A program made the translations under genes and the position numbers. Shown here piece after piece: positions 32,814 through 36,856 of a DNA stretch of 36,856 nt (its first letter is position 1; the number at the start of each line of letters is the position of its first letter). The stretch spans positions 1 through 36,856 of the forward strand of contig ONBI01000013.1 in NCBI GenBank assembly GCA_900316035.1, given 5' to 3'. Source of the stretch: an uncultured Eubacteriales bacterium. GTDB taxonomy: Bacteria; Bacillota_I; Bacilli_A; RFN20; CAG-288. Below the pieces are notes generated by a model. The model saw nothing but the letters and a program-made list of their open reading frames with translations. It made no database searches and was not told where the DNA came from.

Positions 32814-33763
32814 AAGAAAAACCGAAAGCCAAAGTAGAAAAGGTAGCGACCGCTTCGATCGATCCCGAAAGCGGGCTTTTAGGCGGTTACCCGAAATATC
32901 TCCACGAGAAACTCAACGCCTTTGTCTTCTTCACCTGGATCGCTACTTTCTTAGCTTCTTTAGGTTGTTTGATTCTTCTGTTAGTCGATTATAGTCAATT
33001 GAATCCGGGTTCCTCTTTACCGGAAAGCCATCTGACAGCAAGTCTATTTATGTTTCTTCTTTCCGCTATCTTCTTTTTGTTCTTCCTCATCACTTTCGTA
33101 AGATACCAAAGCAATAAACCGAAGATCATCGCTTACTCCAAAGAAGCTCATACCGTTCTCTGTCCGAAATGCCACGGGGAGAACAAAATCGGAGCGAGAG
33201 TCTGTATCCACTGCGGAGCAGATCTCTTATCTTCTCCTCTTGTCAGTGAAACCGGCTATCCGCATAGACCCTATGGTGTCGTCTTAAAAGGTCTTTTCTA
33301 TCAGGATTATTTCACTCCGGTATTCTTTAGTACTCTTCTCCTTGTCTTCTTGATTCTTACCATCTTAGGTTTTGCCGGATTCTTCCCTTTGGGAGCTACT
33401 ATTTTCTATCTTTCTTTTGCTTTTGTTCTTCTATTGGTTTCTCTTTATCATTTCTTATTGGTCCCTCTGAAATACGCTTCTCCGAAAGAAGACAAAAAGA
33501 AAAAACACGCTTATCATTACTATTCCGATCGGTTAGAAGAAGTAACCATCCTTAAAACCAAGAAAGGCGAAAAGAAGATCGAAAGCGAACTTTATTTTAA
33601 AGACGCTCTCAAAGCCAAGAAGATCAAGAACTACTATGTCTTCGTCGGAAAAGGAGACAGAGGAAATCTTCTTTTCTTCCTCGATGAAACCAAACTTCCG
33701 AAGGAATATATCTCGATCCTAGACGGGCAGATGAAGGAGATTATCTCCTTAAATGGCAAATAG
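32780..33763 (+). CDS. Zinc-ribbon membrane protein 2
   Basis: The 327 residues contain two membrane helices near 50-110, a central zinc ribbon (VLCPKCHGENKIGARVCIHC, four Cys), two further helices (VFFSTLLLVFLILTILGF and FYLSFAFVLLLVSLYHFLL) and a C-terminal domain. That domain reads YYSDRLEEVTILKTKKGEKK and IKNYYVFVGKGDRGNLLFFL. The C-terminal half mirrors the whole of the preceding gene product (ribbon, two helices, strand-rich domain). Starts inside the preceding gene; overlaps the pseudouridine synthase gene by 11 bases. Confidence 0.75.
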   Translation: MESKTETRTQVEEKPKAKVEKVATASIDPESGLLGGYPKYLHEKLNAFVFFTWIATFLASLGCLILLLVDYSQLNPGSSLPESHLTASLFMFLLSAIFFLFFLITFVRYQSNKPKIIAYSKEAHTVLCPKCHGENKIGARVCIHCGADLLSSPLVSETGYPHRPYGVVLKGLFYQDYFTPVFFSTLLLVFLILTILGFAGFFPLGATIFYLSFAFVLLLVSLYHFLLVPLKYASPKEDKKKKHAYHYYSDRLEEVTILKTKKGEKKIESELYFKDALKAKKIKNYYVFVGKGDRGNLLFFLDETKLPKEYISILDGQMKEIISLNGK

Positions 33764-34415
33764 AAAAGCCCCCTATTCTCTTCTTTATGAAGATGAGGAT
33801 ATTTTGGTTGTCTATAAAGAAAGAGATGTCTTCTCGATCCGCACCAAAGCCAAGAACACCTTCTCCCATAATCTCTATCACTATCTGAGAGAATATCTCC
33901 TCAAAAAAGGAGAATCTCTTTTTATCGTCCATCGCTTAGATTATGAAACCAGCGGTATCATGATCTTTGCCAAGAAAAGAAATATACAGATTCTTCTTCA
34001 AAAAGCCTTTGAAGAACATCAGGTAGAACGTCACTATGAAGCCGTGATTCAGGAAAGAATCCCCTTAGGAAGCAAGTATCATGTCGTTCAGTATCTGAAG
34101 GATATCTCGTATCGGAGTGTTATCTGTAACAAAGACGAAGGAAAAGAAGCGATCACCGATATCCTCGCTACAAACTATATTCAGATAGGTACCGCCCTGG
34201 ATATCCGCATAGAAACCGGTAGACACAATCAGATCCGAGTAGCTTTAGCCTCCCTCGGTTTTACGCTTTTAGGGGATAAAAGATATAGCCATAACGAAAA
34301 TAAAAGACTGTATCTCAATGCCTATTCTCTTTCTTTTCCTTCTTCTCTTCCTCTGAAGCGCTTTTCTTTTTCTCTTTCTCCTCTCTGGCTTGAAAGGAAG
34401 AAGGAAGCCCTCTAG
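33753..34415 (+). CDS. RluA-family RNA pseudouridine synthase
   Basis: The 220 residues contain the catalytic HRLDYETSG motif (D63), LLYEDEDILVVYK at the N-terminus, ERHYEAVIQ and the late motif ETGRHNQIRVALASLGF. There is no S4 domain, so it is at the short end of the family. It modifies uridines in rRNA or tRNA; the target site cannot be told. It is the last gene of a run of overlapping genes. Confidence 0.92.
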   Translation: MANRKAPYSLLYEDEDILVVYKERDVFSIRTKAKNTFSHNLYHYLREYLLKKGESLFIVHRLDYETSGIMIFAKKRNIQILLQKAFEEHQVERHYEAVIQERIPLGSKYHVVQYLKDISYRSVICNKDEGKEAITDILATNYIQIGTALDIRIETGRHNQIRVALASLGFTLLGDKRYSHNENKRLYLNAYSLSFPSSLPLKRFSFSLSPLWLERKKEAL

Positions 34416-34490
34416 AATAACCACTAGCAAGCAAGAGAAAGAACATCTTTTACTTCCTATTTTCTTTTTGTTTTAGAAAGGAGAAAAAGC

Positions 34491-35084
34491 ATGCGTCACA
34501 ATAAAAGCGTCTTACGACTTTGCTTAGATAGCATGATGGCTGCTCTTTTTGTTCTCCTTTCCTATTTCTCTTTCCGGATTGGGAACATCACTCTTTCTTT
34601 GGCTTCTTTACCTTTGTTGCTGGTCTCTCTTCTTTATCCTCCTTACGATGCCGTCTTTGTTGCTCTGATAGGAGAATTCCTCAGCCAGGTTCTCCGTTAT
34701 GGAGTAGCACCGACAACAATTCTATGGATGCTACCGAGTGCTTTAAGAGCCCTCCTTGTATCTTTGATAGCTGCTCTTTATCGTAACAAAGGAAAATACC
34801 TGGAAGAACATCTTCTTCCTTATTACCTGACCATGATCCTTTCTTCTCTCTTCATGACCTTAGCCAATACCGGAGTCATCTATCTCGATGCTTATCTTTA
34901 TCAGTATCCTGCCGAATATACCGCTTTTGAAACTCTTTACCGCTTCTTGACTTCCTTTATCACTTCTCTTCTTATCTCGACGATGCTACTACCTCTAATC
35001 AAAGCTCTCAATCATGTCTCCTTCTTAGAAAGAGCTCCCAAGAAAGAAAAAGCGTTCTCTCAGGAGAAAAGGAAAATCCAATAA
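34491..35084 (+). CDS. ECF transporter S component
   Basis: The 197 residues have about five to six helices (MMAALFVLLSYFSFRIG, LASLPLLLVSLLYPPYDAVF, YYLTMILSSLFMTLANTGVI, FITSLLISTMLLPLI). SLPLLLVSLLYPPYDAV, followed by GEFLSQVLRYG and WMLPSALRALL, follows the pattern of vitamin-binding S components of the folate/pantothenate type. The vitamin is not certain. AAGGAG lies eight bases before the ATG. It uses the shared ECF module, which is not in this window. Confidence 0.8.
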   Translation: MRHNKSVLRLCLDSMMAALFVLLSYFSFRIGNITLSLASLPLLLVSLLYPPYDAVFVALIGEFLSQVLRYGVAPTTILWMLPSALRALLVSLIAALYRNKGKYLEEHLLPYYLTMILSSLFMTLANTGVIYLDAYLYQYPAEYTAFETLYRFLTSFITSLLISTMLLPLIKALNHVSFLERAPKKEKAFSQEKRKIQ

Positions 35085-35112
35085 AAAGTCGATTGCCTTC
35101 GCTCCGATTCTC

Positions 35113-35142
35113 AGGAATGGATGTTACCGATTCCTCTTTTTT
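35113..35142 (+). terminator. Terminator of the ECF S component gene
   Basis: AGGAAT (35113-35118) and ATTCCT (35130-35135) form the stem, followed by CTTTTTT. It lies about 30 bases after the stop. Confidence 0.65.
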
Positions 35143-35182
35143 CTATAAAGCCGTCCTGAAAAACTCAGGAGACATATAGCAA

Positions 35183-35240
35183 CGAATTTCGGAAAATGAA
35201 AAATTTCACGCTTTTCGGAAATTCGGCTCCTAGTAGGAGC
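35183..35240. repeat. Structured non-coding element (two adjacent inverted repeats)
   Basis: CGAATTTC-G-GAAAA (35183-35196) pairs with TTTTC-G-GAAATTCG (35212-35225): thirteen base pairs and one G-G mismatch, with a further TGAAA/TTTCA dyad in the loop. A second hairpin GCTCC/GGAGC (35226-35240) follows directly. It lies between two convergent terminators. It could be a small RNA, a degenerate miniature element or an extra terminator. Confidence 0.5.
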
Positions 35241-35305
35241 TTCTGCTTTTCATCAAAATCTTTAATCTACCATCACTTTTTTCTAAATTCTATTTTATTT
35301 TCTCG

Positions 35306-35340
35306 TAAAAAGGCAGACTTTGAAGTTATAAAGCCTGCCT
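35306..35340 (-). terminator. Terminator of the trigger factor gene
   Basis: On the minus strand AGGCAGGCTTT pairs with AAAGTCTGCCT (11 pairs including one G-T), with an 8-base loop and a following T-run. It begins 21 bases after the stop. Confidence 0.85.
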
Positions 35341-35361
35341 CTGTGTATTGCAAGGTTCCTA

Positions 35362-36294
35362 CTAGTCGTTATTCGCTAATAAGAAGTCCCCTACTTTCTC
35401 CTGGGTGCATTCTAATGCGAGTTCTTCTTTTTCCTGTTCCAGAAGCTGTTTCGCTTTCTCTTCGTCCAGATGATAGTAGTTCTTAAGATCCTCTACTTTA
35501 TGCTGAATATCTTCGTCGGTTGCCTGAAGGTTTTCTCTTTTTGCGATGTATTCGGTTAGAACATCGGTCTTCGCCGTATTCTTTGCTTCTCCGTCGATTG
35601 CGGCATCAAAAGCCTCTCTTGTCATTCCTAAGGCAGAGATATAGTCATCCAATCCCATCCCGTAACGGATCAGAGCGTTCTGATAAGTAGTCAAGATCTT
35701 CTCTTTGCTCTTTCTCACTTGTTCCGGTGTGACATCGATGGTAGAAGCTTTGACTAAGAAACGGAGAAGAGACTCAAGGTATTCGCTATCGATCTTGGCT
35801 TTCTTTTCCTGTTCGATATTCTCCTTGACGGCTTTTCTTAAGTCTTCCAAGGTATGGAAACCGAGTCTTCTGGCAAAGTCATCATCGAGATGGCATTGGA
35901 CTTTCCGTTTTACTTCATGGACTTTGCACTGGAAGATAACGGCCTTTCCGGCTAAGTCTTTCGCTTGGTAGTCCGAAGGGAAAGTGACATGGACATCCAC
36001 ATCTTCAGAGGCGCTATGCCCGACTAGGGCTTCTTCAAAACCGGGGATAAAGGTATGGGAACCTAATTCGAGATCATAGTTTTCTCCTTTTCCGCCTTCA
36101 AAAGGAACCCCGTCTAAGAAACCTTCGAAATCGATATTGACGATATCGCCGTTCTCGGATGCTCCTTCTTTCTTCTCGGTGAAGACATTGTTCTGAAGAA
36201 GAGAATCGAGTTCTTTCCGGATCTCTTCTTCCTTGGCAGGCGAAGGGATCTCCTTCCCCAGATGGTTTTTCGTATAAGCCGCAAATAGATTCAT
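35362..36294 (-). CDS. tig: Trigger factor-like chaperone lacking the ribosome-binding domain
   Basis: Trigger factor is a peptidyl-prolyl isomerase and chaperone for new proteins. This 310-residue product has the FKBP-type domain at the very start (NGDIVNIDFEGFLDGVPFEG, then LGSHTFIPGFEEALVGHSA) and the helical SurA-like C-terminal domain (TPEQVRKSKEKILTTYQNAL and onward). The normal protein is about 430 residues. The missing part is the N-terminal ribosome-docking domain with its GFRxGxxP loop. The ATG at 36294 has a perfect AAGGAG site seven bases upstream, so this is a genuine start rather than a fragment. A group II intron lies 94 bases upstream on the same strand. Loss of the N-terminal domain might be linked to its arrival. 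Confidence 0.85.
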   Translation of the reverse strand: MNLFAAYTKNHLGKEIPSPAKEEEIRKELDSLLQNNVFTEKKEGASENGDIVNIDFEGFLDGVPFEGGKGENYDLELGSHTFIPGFEEALVGHSASEDVDVHVTFPSDYQAKDLAGKAVIFQCKVHEVKRKVQCHLDDDFARRLGFHTLEDLRKAVKENIEQEKKAKIDSEYLESLLRFLVKASTIDVTPEQVRKSKEKILTTYQNALIRYGMGLDDYISALGMTREAFDAAIDGEAKNTAKTDVLTEYIAKRENLQATDEDIQHKVEDLKNYYHLDEEKAKQLLEQEKEELALECTQEKVGDFLLANND

Positions 36295-36352
36295 GTTTTT
36301 TCTCCTTGCTAGGTAACGTTAGTAGTATATCGGTTTAGGATTTCTTTTTCCT

Positions 36353-36384
36353 CTAGAATCTTCAAAATCTTTGAAGTTTTCTAG
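36353..36384 (-). repeat. Hairpin in the intron's 3' exon
   Basis: CTAGAA+CTTCAAA pairs with TTTGAAG+TTCTAG (13 pairs, 3-base loop). It begins only four bases from the intron boundary. It may be a degenerate terminator or part of the leader of the trigger factor gene. Confidence 0.6.
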
Positions 36385-36387
36385 GCG

Positions 36388-36856
36388 AATCGAGTAGGCT
36401 AGGAAATGGAAGGTCCTCTTCCATTTCCGTCGCCTCTCACACCACCCATCATGCCGTTCGGCAATGGGCGGTTCAATCCTACTACAGACCCAACATGGTC
36501 TGCTGTCTTTTCTCCTTTCCGCATCCATGTAGGTTGTCCTATATTTCTTATGTTCTTCACCAAGGATACGCCTTGATTTGTAACCGGTGTCGGACTCCAG
36601 CACGGAACATACATTCGAATCGACAAATCGGATTGTTCGGTCCTTCCCTGTTTCCAGGTACTATGACCTCTGCTGACTCCTCACACTTCGATTTTCTAGG
36701 TGTTACCCTGTGTGAGGTCTCATGGGATAAGTCAATGCTCTTTCCTCGTCTACCCTTGTGATTTACACCCTGGAACTACGGTTGTCTTTTGGGCTTTGTT
36801 ACTTCTTGCCAACTCACCCGTCCAAAGCGCCTTGGTATCACATTTCTATCCGTAGG
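36388..36856 (-). mobile_element. Group II intron, 3' part, without reverse transcriptase gene
   Basis: On the minus strand, domain V is at 36441-36472: a 9-bp stem ACCGCCCAT/ATGGGTGGT, a TG bulge and TGCC/GGCA closed by GAAC. Domain VI follows (about 36391-36436), with an 11-bp stem GGAAATGGAAG/CTTCCATTTCC and a lower stem GAGAGGC/GCCTACTC that leaves a single bulged A (36395), the branch-point nucleotide. The intron ends GAT or GATT at 36389 or 36388. Upstream is the conserved GAGTCAGCAGAGGTCATAG (36663-36681) and GGACCGAAC that usually stand just before the reverse transcriptase gene. Between that point and domain V are only about 170 bases with no reverse transcriptase frame. The 5' end is beyond the window. 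Confidence 0.82.

Noticed and set aside
36319-36626. Short frames in the right-end region as protein genes
   Set aside because: They overlap intron domains V and VI and the conserved intron core; RNA structure explains the sequence.

Overview
The window looks like a chromosomal segment of an uncultured Gram-positive Bacillota. Three things point that way: strong Shine-Dalgarno sites, TGA used as a stop, and a complete D-alanylation (dlt) operon together with FeoAB, ECF-type vitamin S components and a deoxynucleoside kinase. I would guess a GTDB class Bacilli lineage of the Erysipelotrichales/RFN20/RF39 kind, but this is inference from gene content and no rRNA or marker gene is present.

Layout. 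1-3035 is a nest of insertion sequences: a complete-looking IS21-family element (istA-istB, 40-bp terminal inverted repeats) sits between the two ends of a badly deleted IS66-family element. 3387-4736 (minus) is a DUF4143-type AAA ATPase whose promoter overlaps a three-unit 33-bp tandem repeat. 5043-6504 holds a small hypothetical gene convergent with an AEC permease. 6669-9306 is a feoA-feoB-small membrane protein operon with start/stop overlaps and a palindromic operator-like site.

9517-14749 is the most interesting part. A 1167-residue SF2 helicase with a C-terminal PD-(D/E)XK nuclease overlaps a 584-residue gene whose C-terminal half resembles the MID-PIWI half of a prokaryotic Argonaute, with the first catalytic Asp apparently lost. 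This architecture matches DdmDE, the plasmid-eliminating defence system, and looks like a divergent member in a new host.

14821-21303 is a biotin/oxaloacetate island: bioY (biotin uptake), oadA, oadG, a separate biotin carrier, oadB (Na+-pumping oxaloacetate decarboxylase), birA (biotin ligase) and pckA (ATP-PEP carboxykinase). PEP carboxykinase run towards oxaloacetate, followed by the decarboxylase, would convert PEP to pyruvate with ATP and a sodium gradient. 21498-25998 is a dlt operon in the unusual order A-C-B-D.

26348-29744 (minus) holds a secreted protein with a frameshift at a homopolymer, a coupled Cys-pair lipoprotein, a deoxynucleoside kinase and two hypotheticals. 29914-34415 has tightly packed overlapping genes: PAP2 phosphatase, Nudix hydrolase, a tail-anchored protein, two zinc-ribbon membrane proteins and an RluA-type pseudouridine synthase. 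An ECF S component follows. The right end carries, on the minus strand, the 3' part of a group II intron without a reverse transcriptase, directly upstream of a trigger factor gene that lacks the ribosome-binding domain.
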